A DNA stretch of 62,849 nt, taken from NCBI RefSeq assembly GCF_001866645.1, contig NZ_MLYP01000057.1:1-62849 (forward strand), in the 5' to 3' direction. Below the pieces are notes generated by a model. The model did not search any database and was not told where the DNA came from. It was given only the letters and a program-made list of their open reading frames with translations. This DNA is from Streptomyces colonosanans (GTDB lineage Bacteria; Actinomycetota; Actinomycetes; Streptomycetales; Streptomycetaceae). Positions within the stretch are counted from its first letter, which is position 1. Every line of letters starts with the position of its first letter. A program made the translations under genes and the position numbers. Positions 42,760 through 50,574 of this stretch are shown here, in pieces.

Positions 42760-43596
42760 CTACAGGCAGACGCCGTGGAGGCGCTCGTCGAAGTCCCGCA
42801 CCACCTTGGGCGGGGTGGCGGTGGTGAGAGTACGGCGCACGGTGCGGGCTCGCTCGACGATCCGCCCGGACCGGTACTCAAGGCCGGTGTCGAGCGCTCG
42901 CGACGCGAGGGCGAACGCAGCCTCGACTCTGCCGGCGAAGAGGTAACCGGCTGCGATGTCCAGTACTAGCAAGGCGCGTTGCTTCGAGTGGCCGGTCGAC
43001 AATGCCTCTACGTCATCCGAGATCGCCCACTCGGGGAGGCGAAGAAGAGCGCCACAGTTGACGCGGCAGGCGGCCACTTTCGCCGGGGTGAAGGAGAACA
43101 CCCACGGCCACGGCGGCGGCTCCTCGGCTGTGGTCAATGTCTCCGCCGCCTTCCGGGAGGCCGTCAGCGCCCGGTCGGCGGCGCGCTGGTCCCCGATCGC
43201 GGCGTGTGCCAAGGCCTCAACCGAGGCCAGCCACGCATCCGCGACGGCCGGGCGCCTCTCGCCGATTGCCCGCCGTGCCCTGTGGGTCAGGTTCAGGGCC
43301 TCGGTGCCGTTCCCGGCATGTGCCTCGAACTGGGCCAGGGTGCCGGTTTGGTAAGCGGTCAGCAGCGATTTCCCTGCCGCTCGGGCGGCCTTGATTGCTC
43401 CGCCGTACCAGGAGCGGGCCGACCCGCTGTCGCCCTGGCCCTTCTTCTCCAGACGGGACACGGCGGACTGCGACAGGCCAAGGGCCTGCCCCAATGCGGT
43501 CTGCGTCATCTGCTGAGCCTTGCGCGCCAGCTCGATCACGCGCCCGTAATCCCCGATCCGGGAGGCATCCCGGATCGGTCCTGTCTGGAAGTTCAT
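42760..43596 (-). CDS. HTH regulator with missing central region
   Basis: The 278-residue protein has an XRE-type HTH (VIELARKAQQMTQTALGQALGLSQSAVSRLEKKGQG) joined almost directly to TPR-like helices (DSGSARSWYGGAIKAARAAGKSLLTAYQ). Relatives of this kind in Streptomyces are about 400 residues and carry roughly 120 further residues between the two parts, so this copy appears to have an in-frame internal deletion. The HTH itself is complete. The ATG follows GGAGG. It is divergent from a group of small genes leading to the RiPP cassette and may control them through the palindromes at 43656-43680. Confidence 0.75.
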   Translation of the reverse strand: MNFQTGPIRDASRIGDYGRVIELARKAQQMTQTALGQALGLSQSAVSRLEKKGQGDSGSARSWYGGAIKAARAAGKSLLTAYQTGTLAQFEAHAGNGTEALNLTHRARRAIGERRPAVADAWLASVEALAHAAIGDQRAADRALTASRKAAETLTTAEEPPPWPWVFSFTPAKVAACRVNCGALLRLPEWAISDDVEALSTGHSKQRALLVLDIAAGYLFAGRVEAAFALASRALDTGLEYRSGRIVERARTVRRTLTTATPPKVVRDFDERLHGVCL

Positions 43597-43655
43597 GACG
43601 TACCTCCACGTTAGGCGTCTTTACGGCGCCGGGTGCCTGTCCGTACCCGCTCTGC

Positions 43656-43680
43656 GCATATCCGTATGCGGGTACCGCAT
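43656..43680. promoter_or_regulatory. Overlapping palindromes, candidate operator of the HTH regulator
   Basis: GCATA-TCCG-TATGC (43656-43669) and ATGCGG-GTA-CCGCAT (43666-43680) overlap in the gap between the minus-strand HTH gene and the plus-strand genes starting at 43830. XRE-family regulators usually bind such dyads near their own promoter. Confidence 0.5.
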
Positions 43681-43829
43681 GCGTGATGGTCTCATAGCGG
43701 AGCGTGACCGTTGACTGGGTTCAGTGCCAAGTGTCGCCGCATGTAGGCGGGTTGGCACGCGGTGGTCGTCCCCTGCCCTCGTGGGGAATGGCCACCTCCA
43801 CGTTTCTTGATCAACCACAAGGCTGGACG

Positions 43830-44021
43830 ATGACCAGGACTGCGCAGCAGAGCCCCGCCGACACTCCCACCACACCTGGCCCCTCCATGGCCGTGCTGTA
43901 CGTGTGCGCCGAGCGAAGAACGCTGACTCCCGCTCTGGCGGCGAAGTGCTGGGCGTGCACCGCGGAGTGTGGGGCCGCCGAGAGAACAGGGCCGAGGAGT
44001 TGGAGGGCGTCGGCCTGGTGA
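43830..44021 (+). CDS. Small hypothetical protein, possibly truncated
   Basis: A 63-residue protein starting MTRTAQQSPADTP, with AVLYVCAERRTLTPALAA resembling the start of longer Streptomyces proteins found beside the next gene's family, followed by a Cys-rich unrelated tail. It overlaps the next start by GTGA. The C-terminal part may have been lost by a frameshift. No function known. Confidence 0.5.
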   Translation: MTRTAQQSPADTPTTPGPSMAVLYVCAERRTLTPALAAKCWACTAECGAAERTGPRSWRASAW

Positions 44022-44497
44022 CGCGACGGGAGCGGGACCTCGCGGTCGCCCACTGGCTCCTGGCCGCCTCCGGGGATCAGGAGCGGGCCCGCGCGGAATG
44101 GCGAGAGCACGGGGTAGCGCTGCTGGCGGCCGGCGGGATCTTCGCCGCGATCCGGATTCCCGGTGACCTTGTCCGGGTGACCGTGAAGACGGACGACGAC
44201 CAGGCCGTGGACGACTTCCTCCACCGTGCCCTGGAGGGCGGCCCGGTGTTCAGGGACCGGATCTCCGACATGTACTACGCCCTGGTTCCCGGGAGTACCG
44301 CGTGGCGGTGGAACGCGCGGGCCTGGCCGGGCCTGGAGTGCCTCGGCCGGGACTGCTACCTGGGCGTCCCCGTGCCCGAGCCCGGGCGCCGGCGAGGGCG
44401 CGCGTACTGGTGCGTTCCCATGAACTCCCCCGGGGAACTCTGCGATCCGCGTGTGGTGTGGGCGATGGTGCAGCGCGGGCAGACCGGCGCGACATGA
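44018..44497 (+). CDS. Hypothetical protein of the RiPP-neighbour region
   Basis: A 159-residue protein from GTG 44018, overlapping the previous stop (GTGA). Its middle and end, ALEGGPVFRDRISDMYYALVP and YWCVPMNSPGELCDP, are recognisable from a family of uncharacterised Streptomyces proteins that usually sit next to HTH regulators and small genes. No catalytic motif is visible. It overlaps the next small ORF by ATGA, suggesting a three-gene coupled unit. Confidence 0.7.
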   Translation: MTRRERDLAVAHWLLAASGDQERARAEWREHGVALLAAGGIFAAIRIPGDLVRVTVKTDDDQAVDDFLHRALEGGPVFRDRISDMYYALVPGSTAWRWNARAWPGLECLGRDCYLGVPVPEPGRRRGRAYWCVPMNSPGELCDPRVVWAMVQRGQTGAT

Positions 44498-44586
44498 GAC
44501 CGAACAGTGTGGTCGGGCAGGTCCTCTACGTGCTTGTCCTCAGCGTCCTGACGGCCACCATCGTGGCCGGTGTCGCGCCCAGCTAG
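44494..44586 (+). CDS. 30-residue single-pass membrane peptide
   Basis: The ORF overlaps the previous stop (ATGA) and encodes 30 residues with one hydrophobic helix (VLYVLVLSVLTATIVAGV). Coupled position and composition support a real small membrane protein. Function unknown. Confidence 0.55.
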   Translation: MRPNSVVGQVLYVLVLSVLTATIVAGVAPS

Positions 44587-44803
44587 CCCCTGGACTGGAA
44601 CTGTCCCCCGCAATTTGCTGGTACGCGCTGAGACCGGCGTAGGGCGATGGTGTCATTCCCCGATACACCTGCCGGGTTGGGGGCGGGGTCACGGTCCCGG
44701 CTGACCGCCTCAGGGAGGGCCGGGCAGCCAGGCACAGTGAGTCACTGTGCCGAACGACATGCCGACCGCTCGGCGGCTGTCGGCTTTCCGCGGAGGATTC
44801 CTG

Positions 44804-45001
44804 ATGACGAACGCGATGAGCGGACCCGTTCACCTCGGCGTGCCGCCGGAGTGGCCGCAACCCGTACCGGGCTGCTGCGTGTGCGCGGCGCTGGCCAGGC
44901 AGCGCGCGGAGGCCGCAGGTGCCGGGGACCAGTCGAAGGTCTCGGACTGCAATGTCGAGATCCGCCGCCATAAGGACCCGCATCCGAGGGGACAGTGGTG
45001 A
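44804..45001 (+). CDS. Small Cys-containing hypothetical protein
   Basis: A 65-residue protein from ATG 44804 behind GGAGG. It has CCVCAALARQRAEAAG and SDCNVEIRRHKDPH, a pattern of closely placed cysteines and a charged helix seen in small Streptomyces proteins near RiPP and regulator clusters. Zinc binding is possible. It is followed by the 400-bp control region of the RiPP cassette. Confidence 0.65.
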   Translation: MTNAMSGPVHLGVPPEWPQPVPGCCVCAALARQRAEAAGAGDQSKVSDCNVEIRRHKDPHPRGQW

Positions 45002-45070
45002 GCCGCGCCGGTCCTCCTCTGGGCCCTGGCGGGGCCATCACAGCCCCTGGCTCCGCCGGTCCTGAAGACG

Positions 45071-45137
45071 GTCACGTCCGCGGCGGCGGTGTAGCGGTTG
45101 GAGTGTGACACATCCGGAAGATGTGTCACGTCCGCGG
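45071..45137. promoter_or_regulatory. Direct and inverted repeats upstream of tgmA
   Basis: GTCACGTCCGCGG occurs exactly at 45071-45083 and 45125-45137, 54 bp apart. GTGACACATC (45105-45114) and GATGTGTCAC (45120-45129) form a perfect 10-bp inverted repeat that overlaps the second copy. A partial third CACGTCCG occurs near 45170. This looks like a multi-site operator. Confidence 0.5.
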
Positions 45138-45295
45138 ATCCCCCTACCGGCCAACAGCCGCCGTACACCACGTCCGTGGGCGTGACTCTGAAGACCCCCG
45201 CGTGGTGAAGACGGAAGGACGGCCGCGCGGCTGGTCAGGTCACTTACAAGCTCCGCCCGATGACACACGGCAGGCAGTCGGCACGGGCGGAAAAC

Positions 45296-45335
45296 GGTGC
45301 TGGGGTCACGTTGTCCCCTGCGAGGCCCCAGCACC
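45296..45335 (+). promoter_or_regulatory. 10-bp stem hairpin in tgmA leader
   Basis: GGTGCTGGGG (45296-45305) and CCCCAGCACC (45326-45335) pair perfectly. A second stem, GTACCCG with CGGGTAC, follows at about 45357-45379, before the tgmA ribosome binding site. They could be an attenuator or stabilise the leader. Confidence 0.4.
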
Positions 45336-45405
45336 GGACGGTTTCAAACCTGGACCGTACCCGTCGATCAGGCGGGTACCGACGACAGCAACACAAAGGA
45401 GAGGT

Positions 45406-45699
45406 ATGTACGCCCACTCTGACCGTCTGCCCACGAGTCCGGCGATCCCTCAGGGAATCGTCACCCCGCCCCCATGGGGCGTGAACCGAATGGCGCCCTA
45501 TCCCACGATGGCGCCCGGTTACGCCGCGGCCGTGTTGGACCCGGACACTCAGACCGCTGTGTTCTTCGACAAGGCTGGCCAGGTCATGGAGATGCCCGGC
45601 CACGGCACCAGCACCGGAACGACCCCGTCCACGGGTACCAGCCCTGACGGCAACGGCACCACCCAGGACAGCGACACAGGGAGTGACAGCGACCAGTGA
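45406..45699 (+). CDS. tgmA: ATP-grasp-modified RiPP precursor (graspetide)
   Basis: The 97-residue precursor has a leader with PPPWGVNRMAPYP and AAAVLDPDTQTAVFFDKAGQ, typical of ATP-grasp target peptides. The tail from about residue 66 is GTSTGTTPSTGTSPDGNGTT then QDSDTGSDSDQ. Thr/Ser hydroxyls and Asp side chains there are the expected partners for omega-ester crosslinks. ATG 45406 follows AAAGGAGAGGT. The stop overlaps the maturase GTG (GTGA). The peptide family is recognised from the cassette and the tail composition; the exact crosslinks cannot be read. Confidence 0.85.
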   Translation: MYAHSDRLPTSPAIPQGIVTPPPWGVNRMAPYPTMAPGYAAAVLDPDTQTAVFFDKAGQVMEMPGHGTSTGTTPSTGTSPDGNGTTQDSDTGSDSDQ

Positions 45700-46643
45700 G
45701 TGACCCGCGTCCGGTGCTGGTCGTCACCAGCCTGCACGACCCCACCGCCGACGTGGTGATCCGCGAGTTGCACGGCCGGGACATCCCGGTCGTGCGGCTC
45801 GACTCCGGGGACTTCCCCGCATCACTGTCGGTTGAGACAGAGATCACCCCGCACGGCGTTCGGGGGCGCCTCCTCACACCGTCCCGCACCGCCGACCTGG
45901 CCAACGTCCGGTCCCTGTACTACCGCCGCCCGACGGGGTTCGCGTTCCCGCACCTGAGCGAGCAGGATGCGCGGTTCGCCGTCACCCAGGCCAGGTACGG
46001 ACTCGGCGGTGTGTTGGCTTCACTGCCCGACTGCCTGTACGTCAACCACCCACACCGCATTGGGGACGCGGAGTTCAAGCCGTCCGGACTGGCTGCGGCG
46101 GTGGAGGCGGGCTTCGACGTGCCGCCCACACTGATCACCTCGGGTCCCGATGCCGCCAGGGCCTTCGTCAAGCGGCACGGCTCGGTCATCCACAAGCCCC
46201 TGTCCAATCCGGTGTACCGCATCGACGGCGTCTCCTCCGCCGTCAAGGTCACCGAGGTGGCCGCCGAGGACATCGACGAAAGCGTGGCGGGCACTGCGCA
46301 CCTGTTCCAAGTACGCGTGCGCAAGACGGCCGACGTCCGTGTCACCGTCATCGGCTCACAGGTGTTCTGCGTCCGTATCGACTCCGATCTTCTGGACTGG
46401 CGTACCGACTACGACCGGTTGCACTACACCCCCGTAGTGCCGCCGCCGGGGATCGAAACGGCGCTGCGCCGATACCTGGCCCACTTCGGGCTCGTCTTCG
46501 GCGCTTTCGATTTCTGTGTCGGCGAAGACGGGCGATGGTGGTTCTTGGAGTGCAACCCCTCGGGCCAGTGGTACTGGCTGGAGCCTGAGACAGGTCTGCC
46601 GATGTGCGCGGCCCTGGCCGACCTGTTGGAGAGGAAGACGTGA
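45696..46643 (+). CDS. tgmB: ATP-grasp ribosomal peptide maturase
   Basis: The 315-residue enzyme belongs to the ATP-grasp ligases that join acidic side chains of the precursor to hydroxyls or amines as macrolactone/lactam links. It begins PRPVLVVTSLHDPTADVVI, has HKPLSNPVYRIDG as the ATP-binding lysine region, and ends with AFDFCVGEDGRWWFLECNPS, where Glu and Asn bind Mg-ATP. Its GTG start overlaps tgmA and its stop overlaps tgmC, so the three genes are translationally coupled. It should act in the cytoplasm on TgmA. Confidence 0.92.
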   Translation: MSDPRPVLVVTSLHDPTADVVIRELHGRDIPVVRLDSGDFPASLSVETEITPHGVRGRLLTPSRTADLANVRSLYYRRPTGFAFPHLSEQDARFAVTQARYGLGGVLASLPDCLYVNHPHRIGDAEFKPSGLAAAVEAGFDVPPTLITSGPDAARAFVKRHGSVIHKPLSNPVYRIDGVSSAVKVTEVAAEDIDESVAGTAHLFQVRVRKTADVRVTVIGSQVFCVRIDSDLLDWRTDYDRLHYTPVVPPPGIETALRRYLAHFGLVFGAFDFCVGEDGRWWFLECNPSGQWYWLEPETGLPMCAALADLLERKT

Positions 46644-47758
46644 CCGACGAAGTACAGCTCCGCAACAAGCTCATCGAGGACATGACGGCGAACGGCAGCC
46701 TGCGCACCGAGCCGTGGAAGCGCGCCGTCGAAAGGGTCCCCCGGCACGAGTTCATGCGAGGCGGGTTCTTCCGTCCAGTCGCCGGCGCTGTGCCCTCGGC
46801 CTGGTCCCCGGTCCTGGAGGACGGCGACGGATGGCTCGAAGGCTGCTACCAGGACCAGTCGTTGGTGACCCAGATCGCCGGCACCGTCGTGCCGACGGAC
46901 ATCCGCGGCGAGATCATGCGCCAGCCGACCAGCTCCAGCACACTGCCGTCACTCGTGCTGCGCATGCTGGAGGAACTCGAGGCCGAGCCGGAGTCGACGG
47001 TGCTGGAGATCGGGACCGGCACCGGGTACTCGACCGCGGTGCTCTGCGCACGGCTTGGCGACGGCCAGGTCACTTCGATCGAGTACGACGAGGACGTGGC
47101 GTCGCGGGCGCGGACAGCCCTCGCCCGGGTCGGGAGGTATCCCACCCTCATCAGCGGAGACGGACTGCTCGGCTACCCGGAAGGGGCACCGTACGACCGC
47201 GTGATCGCCACCTGCGGCGTGCGCACGATTCCCCCGGACTGGATCGAGCAGACCCGCCCCGGCGGACTGATCCTTGCGACCGTCGGCGGCTGGCTCGGCT
47301 CATCAGAGCTTGCCCGCCTGACGGTCCACGAGGACGGCACGGCATCCGGTCCGCTGCTGGGCGGCGGGGCCAGCTTCATGCTCGCGCGCCCGCAGCTGCC
47401 ACCCCCGCTCGGCCTACTCCCCGACCTGAGCGCGGGCAAGGAACGCGAGGCCGCCATCGGAGCCGACGTCCTCAGCAACTGGACATCCCGCTTCGTCGTG
47501 CAGAGCGCCGCGCCGCGCGCTCAGCGCCTCACCCTTCAGCAGGACGGGCATGTCGAAGACGTGTTGATCGACGTCGAGTCCGGCTCGTGGGCTGCGCTCT
47601 ATGAGGTGAATGACCGCTGGGTCGTCCGTCAGGACGGTCCGGAAGCCCTTTGGGACGCCGTCGAGGACCGGCTCAGCCGCTGGCGCACCGACGGCGCACC
47701 GGCGCTCGAAAAGTTCACCGTCCACGTCAGCCCGCAAGGGCAGGTCATTCGCTGGTAA
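46640..47758 (+). CDS. tgmC: PIMT-like methyltransferase of the graspetide cassette
   Basis: The 372-residue protein contains a SAM-dependent methyltransferase of the protein-L-isoaspartate type: VLEIGTGTGYSTAVLCARLG (SAM motif), then IEYDEDVASRAR, and a C-terminal extension typical of graspetide-linked members. In characterised imiditide pathways such an enzyme methylates an Asp of the crosslinked peptide, which then cyclises to aspartimide. TgmA has many candidate Asp residues, including DG, the site most prone to this. The GTG start overlaps tgmB. The product of this cassette may therefore be an imiditide-type graspetide; that step is inference. Confidence 0.88.
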   Translation: MTDEVQLRNKLIEDMTANGSLRTEPWKRAVERVPRHEFMRGGFFRPVAGAVPSAWSPVLEDGDGWLEGCYQDQSLVTQIAGTVVPTDIRGEIMRQPTSSSTLPSLVLRMLEELEAEPESTVLEIGTGTGYSTAVLCARLGDGQVTSIEYDEDVASRARTALARVGRYPTLISGDGLLGYPEGAPYDRVIATCGVRTIPPDWIEQTRPGGLILATVGGWLGSSELARLTVHEDGTASGPLLGGGASFMLARPQLPPPLGLLPDLSAGKEREAAIGADVLSNWTSRFVVQSAAPRAQRLTLQQDGHVEDVLIDVESGSWAALYEVNDRWVVRQDGPEALWDAVEDRLSRWRTDGAPALEKFTVHVSPQGQVIRW

Positions 47759-47819
47759 GCCCGCTGGTCCGCATTGCTTGGCTGGTCGGACCACCTGTCA
47801 ACGAGCGAGGAGAACCCTG

Positions 47820-48143
47820 ATGGACGCACGCGACTGGGACCGCGTCGCCTGGCTGCGGAACTGGCTGGACGAGAACGCGGATGACGCGGCGAACCGGGAC
47901 ACGGTGCGCCTGCTGCGCGTACTCAAGATCGGCGAGGAGTTCGGCGAGGTCGCCGAGGCCGTCCACGGCGCGCTCGGTGCCAACCCCCGCAAGGGCGCCT
48001 CCCACACCTGGGATGACGTCAACAAGGAGCTGTGCGACGTCATCGTGACGGCCATGGTCGCGCTGTCGACCTGCACGCCGGACCCGGAGAGAGCGCTCAG
48101 TGAGCACCTGGACCACCTCGTCCGCCGTGTGATGCCCGGGTGA
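47820..48143 (+). CDS. MazG-like nucleotide pyrophosphohydrolase
   Basis: The 107-residue single-domain protein has the MazG metal-binding helices: LLRVLKIGEEFGEVAEAVHG (Glu-x2-Glu) and DVNKELCDVIVTAMVAL (Glu-x3-Asp). These enzymes split non-canonical or alarmone-type NTPs to NMP and pyrophosphate. It follows tgmC after 61 bases in the same direction, and GAGGAG precedes the ATG at suitable distance. MazG-like genes are seen near such cassettes; whether it belongs to the pathway is unknown. Confidence 0.85.
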   Translation: MDARDWDRVAWLRNWLDENADDAANRDTVRLLRVLKIGEEFGEVAEAVHGALGANPRKGASHTWDDVNKELCDVIVTAMVALSTCTPDPERALSEHLDHLVRRVMPG

Positions 48144-48194
48144 TGAGGGAGGGTCGCGTGGACGGGTCGGAGCGGGCCGGTTGCTGAGTGTGCC

Positions 48195-48236
48195 GCGGCC
48201 CCGGCCGTCCGCTTTATCGCGGATGGCCGGGGCCGC
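48195..48236. terminator. Bidirectional terminator between mazG-like gene and argG
   Basis: An 18-bp stem with one mismatch (GCGGCCCCGGCC... at 48195-48212 and its complement at 48219-48236) and loop TTTATC lies between two convergent genes. Confidence 0.85.
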
Positions 48237-48250
48237 TGTGTCGGGTTCGG

Positions 48251-49696
48251 TCAGTCCGTGCCGGACTCCATCGCGGCGCGGTCGAGCAACTCGTCGTCAC
48301 CGGAGACCTCGCCGCGGGAGGCGATGGCCTCGGCGCCGCCCTCCGGCAGGCTGCCGATCAGCCCGGTCGCGGCCGCCTGGGCGGCACCGATGGCGGGATT
48401 GGCGGTGCCGATCAGGCCGAGCCCGGCGTACTGCTCCAGCTTGGTGCGCGAGTCGGCGATGTCGAGATTGCGCATGGTGAGCTGGCCGATCCGGTCCACC
48501 GGGCCGAACGCCGAGTCCTCGGTGCGCTCCATGGACAGCTTGTCCGGGTGGTAGCTGAACGCCGGGCCTGTGGTGTCGAGGATCGAGTAGTCCTCGCCGC
48601 GCCGCAGCCGAAGCGTCACCTCGCCGGTGACGGCCGCGCCCACCCAGCGCTGCAGCGACTCGCGCACCATCAGCGCCTGCGGGTCCAGCCAGCGGCCCTC
48701 GTACATCAGCCGACCGAGGCGCCGGCCCTCGTTGTGGTAGTGGGCGAGGGTGTCCTCGTTGTGGATCGCGTTGACCAGGCGCTCGTACGCGGCGTGCAGC
48801 AGGGCCATGCCGGGCGCTTCGTAGATGCCGCGGCTCTTGGCCTCGATGATCCGGTTCTCGATCTGGTCGGACATGCCCATGCCGTGCCGGCCGCCGATGG
48901 CGTTGGCCTCCATGACCAGGTCGACGGGGGAGGGGAACTCCTTGCCGTTGACCGTCACCGGGCGGCCCTGCTCGAAACCGATCGTCACGTCCTCGGTGAG
49001 GATCTCGACCGAGGGGTCCCAGAACCGCACGCCCATGATCGGTTCCACGGTCTCCACGCCGTTGTCCAGGTGCTCCAGGGTCTTGGCCTCGTGGGTGGCG
49101 CCCCAGATGTTGGCGTCGGTGGAGTACGCCTTCTCCGTGCTGTCGCGGTAGGGCAGGTCGTGGGCGAGAAGCCACTCCGACATTTCCTTGCGGCCGCCGA
49201 GTTCGGTCACGAAGTCCGCGTCCAGCCAGGGCTTGTAGATCCGCAGGTGGGGGTTGGCGAGCAGGCCGTACCGGTAGAACCGCTCGATGTCGTTGCCCTT
49301 GAAGGTCGAGCCGTCACCCCAGATCTGCACATCGTCCTCGAGCATCGCCCGGACCAGGAGGGTGCCCGTGACGGCGCGGCCGAGGGGCGTGGTGTTGAAG
49401 TAGGCACGGCCGCCCGAGCGGATGTGGAACGCCCCGCAGGCGAGCGCGGCCAGACCCTCCTCGACCAGCGCCGCACGGCAGTCGACCAGACGTGCGATCT
49501 CGGCACCGTATGTCGTCGCACGGCCGGGCACCGAGGCGATGTCGGGCTCGTCGTACTGGCCGATGTCGGCGGTGTAGGTGCACGGGACGGCACCCTTGTC
49601 GCGCATCCATGCGACCGCGACCGACGTGTCGAGGCCACCCGAGAAGGCGATGCCGATGCGCTCCCCGGCGGGCAGGGAGGTGAGAACCTTGGACAT
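48251..49696 (-). CDS. argG: Argininosuccinate synthase, long type
   Basis: The 481-residue enzyme joins citrulline and aspartate with ATP in arginine synthesis. It carries the N-type ATP loop IAFSGGLDTSVAVAWM, TYTADIGQYDEPD, GDGSTFKGNDIERFYRYG and GGRHGMGMSDQIENRIIEAKSRGIYEAPG. The length places it with the long E. coli-type ArgG rather than the 400-residue form. ATG 49696 starts MSKVLTSLPAGE. ARG boxes overlap the promoter immediately upstream. It is convergent with the RiPP/MazG genes. It is a solitary arg gene here. Confidence 0.95.
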   Translation of the reverse strand: MSKVLTSLPAGERIGIAFSGGLDTSVAVAWMRDKGAVPCTYTADIGQYDEPDIASVPGRATTYGAEIARLVDCRAALVEEGLAALACGAFHIRSGGRAYFNTTPLGRAVTGTLLVRAMLEDDVQIWGDGSTFKGNDIERFYRYGLLANPHLRIYKPWLDADFVTELGGRKEMSEWLLAHDLPYRDSTEKAYSTDANIWGATHEAKTLEHLDNGVETVEPIMGVRFWDPSVEILTEDVTIGFEQGRPVTVNGKEFPSPVDLVMEANAIGGRHGMGMSDQIENRIIEAKSRGIYEAPGMALLHAAYERLVNAIHNEDTLAHYHNEGRRLGRLMYEGRWLDPQALMVRESLQRWVGAAVTGEVTLRLRRGEDYSILDTTGPAFSYHPDKLSMERTEDSAFGPVDRIGQLTMRNLDIADSRTKLEQYAGLGLIGTANPAIGAAQAAATGLIGSLPEGGAEAIASRGEVSGDDELLDRAAMESGTD

Positions 49697-49704
49697 AGAA
49701 AGAG

Positions 49705-49732
49705 TATGCATAACAACGCATGGCCATGCAAA
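49705..49732. promoter_or_regulatory. ARG boxes (ArgR operator) of argG
   Basis: TATGCATAACAACGCATGG continues into the perfect palindrome GCATGGCCATGC (49718-49729). Two overlapping half-symmetric boxes with ATGCAT/GCATG cores and AT-rich centre fit Streptomyces ARG boxes, and lie 9-36 bases before the argG start. Confidence 0.7.
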
Positions 49733-49819
49733 GCGTGTCTTGCGATGTGACCCTTTCGTGGGTGCCGGCCGAATGACGGGCAGGGGCTGAATGGCGTCCT
49801 GGTGCCCCAACAGGCAACA

Positions 49820-49857
49820 TCTCGGCTCCCGTCACCTGCGGCTGGCGGGAGCCGAGA
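49820..49857 (-). terminator. Terminator downstream of the methyltransferase gene
   Basis: TCTCGGCTCCCG (49820-49831) and CGGGAGCCGAGA (49846-49857) form a 12-bp perfect stem with a 14-base loop, 58 bases past the stop of the 49916 gene. Confidence 0.65.
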
Positions 49858-49915
49858 CGCCCCGGAGAGGGCTGCAGCTCAATCTCTTGCGCATGCGAAG
49901 TCCAGGGGCGCGAGG

Positions 49916-50563
49916 TCAGACAGGCTTGCGGACGATGACGTACGCCTGCGGGGTGGCCTCCCGCTCCTCCGCCGCGCGTACGAGCCGGGCGACCTCCTCG
50001 AAACCGGCCCGCCCCAGCAGGTCGGCGACCAGGTCCGGCGGGAAGCGGTGGACGTCGAGGGACAGGTCGTGGCCGTAGGCGTGCTCCAGGTGCACGCACT
50101 CGTCGCCCGCCTTGAACGCGAGCAGCAGATGACCGCCCGGCGCCAGTACGCGGTGGAACTCGGTGAAGAGTACGGACAGTTCGTGCGGCGGGGTGTGCAC
50201 GGTGGAGTACCAGGCGAGGGCTCCGGCGAGCGTGCCGTCCGGGATGTCCAGGCCGGTCATCGTCCCCACCTCGAACCGCAGCCCGGGGTGGGTCTTCCGG
50301 GCCACGGCGATCATCTCCGGCGACAGGTCGATCCCGAAGGCGTCAAGACCCAGCTTGTCCAGATACGTGGTCACCCGCCCCGGTCCGCATCCGAGATCGC
50401 CGACCGGCCCGCCCCCGCCGCCCAGCACCCGCTCGGCGAACGCGCCCAACATGGCCCGGTCGAAGGTGTTCGTGGCCAAGTTGTCCCGCAGCAGCCGCTC
50501 GTAGTCGACGGCCACGGTGTCGTACGACGTCCTGGTGATCTGCAGATGCGAGGTCTCGGTCAT
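49916..50563 (-). CDS. SAM-dependent class I methyltransferase
   Basis: The 215-residue protein has the Rossmann SAM-binding motif VGDLGCGPGRVTTYL, acidic-loop FGIDLSPEMIAVAR and HRVLAPGGHLLLAFK. This is the ubiquinone/menaquinone-type small-molecule methyltransferase pattern. The substrate is unknown. It starts 12 bases after the SRPBCC gene on the same strand, so the two are an operon. The ATG at 50563 begins MTETSHLQITRTSYD. Confidence 0.88.
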   Translation of the reverse strand: MTETSHLQITRTSYDTVAVDYERLLRDNLATNTFDRAMLGAFAERVLGGGGGPVGDLGCGPGRVTTYLDKLGLDAFGIDLSPEMIAVARKTHPGLRFEVGTMTGLDIPDGTLAGALAWYSTVHTPPHELSVLFTEFHRVLAPGGHLLLAFKAGDECVHLEHAYGHDLSLDVHRFPPDLVADLLGRAGFEEVARLVRAAEEREATPQAYVIVRKPV

Positions 50564-50574
50564 GGGGCCGTACC

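Larger units (their letters stand above)
45002..45405. other. Control region and leader of the RiPP cassette
   Basis: This 404-bp stretch has no gene but is rich in symmetry: an exact 13-bp direct repeat, an inverted repeat and at least two RNA hairpins, listed separately, all upstream of tgmA. Confidence 0.6.
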
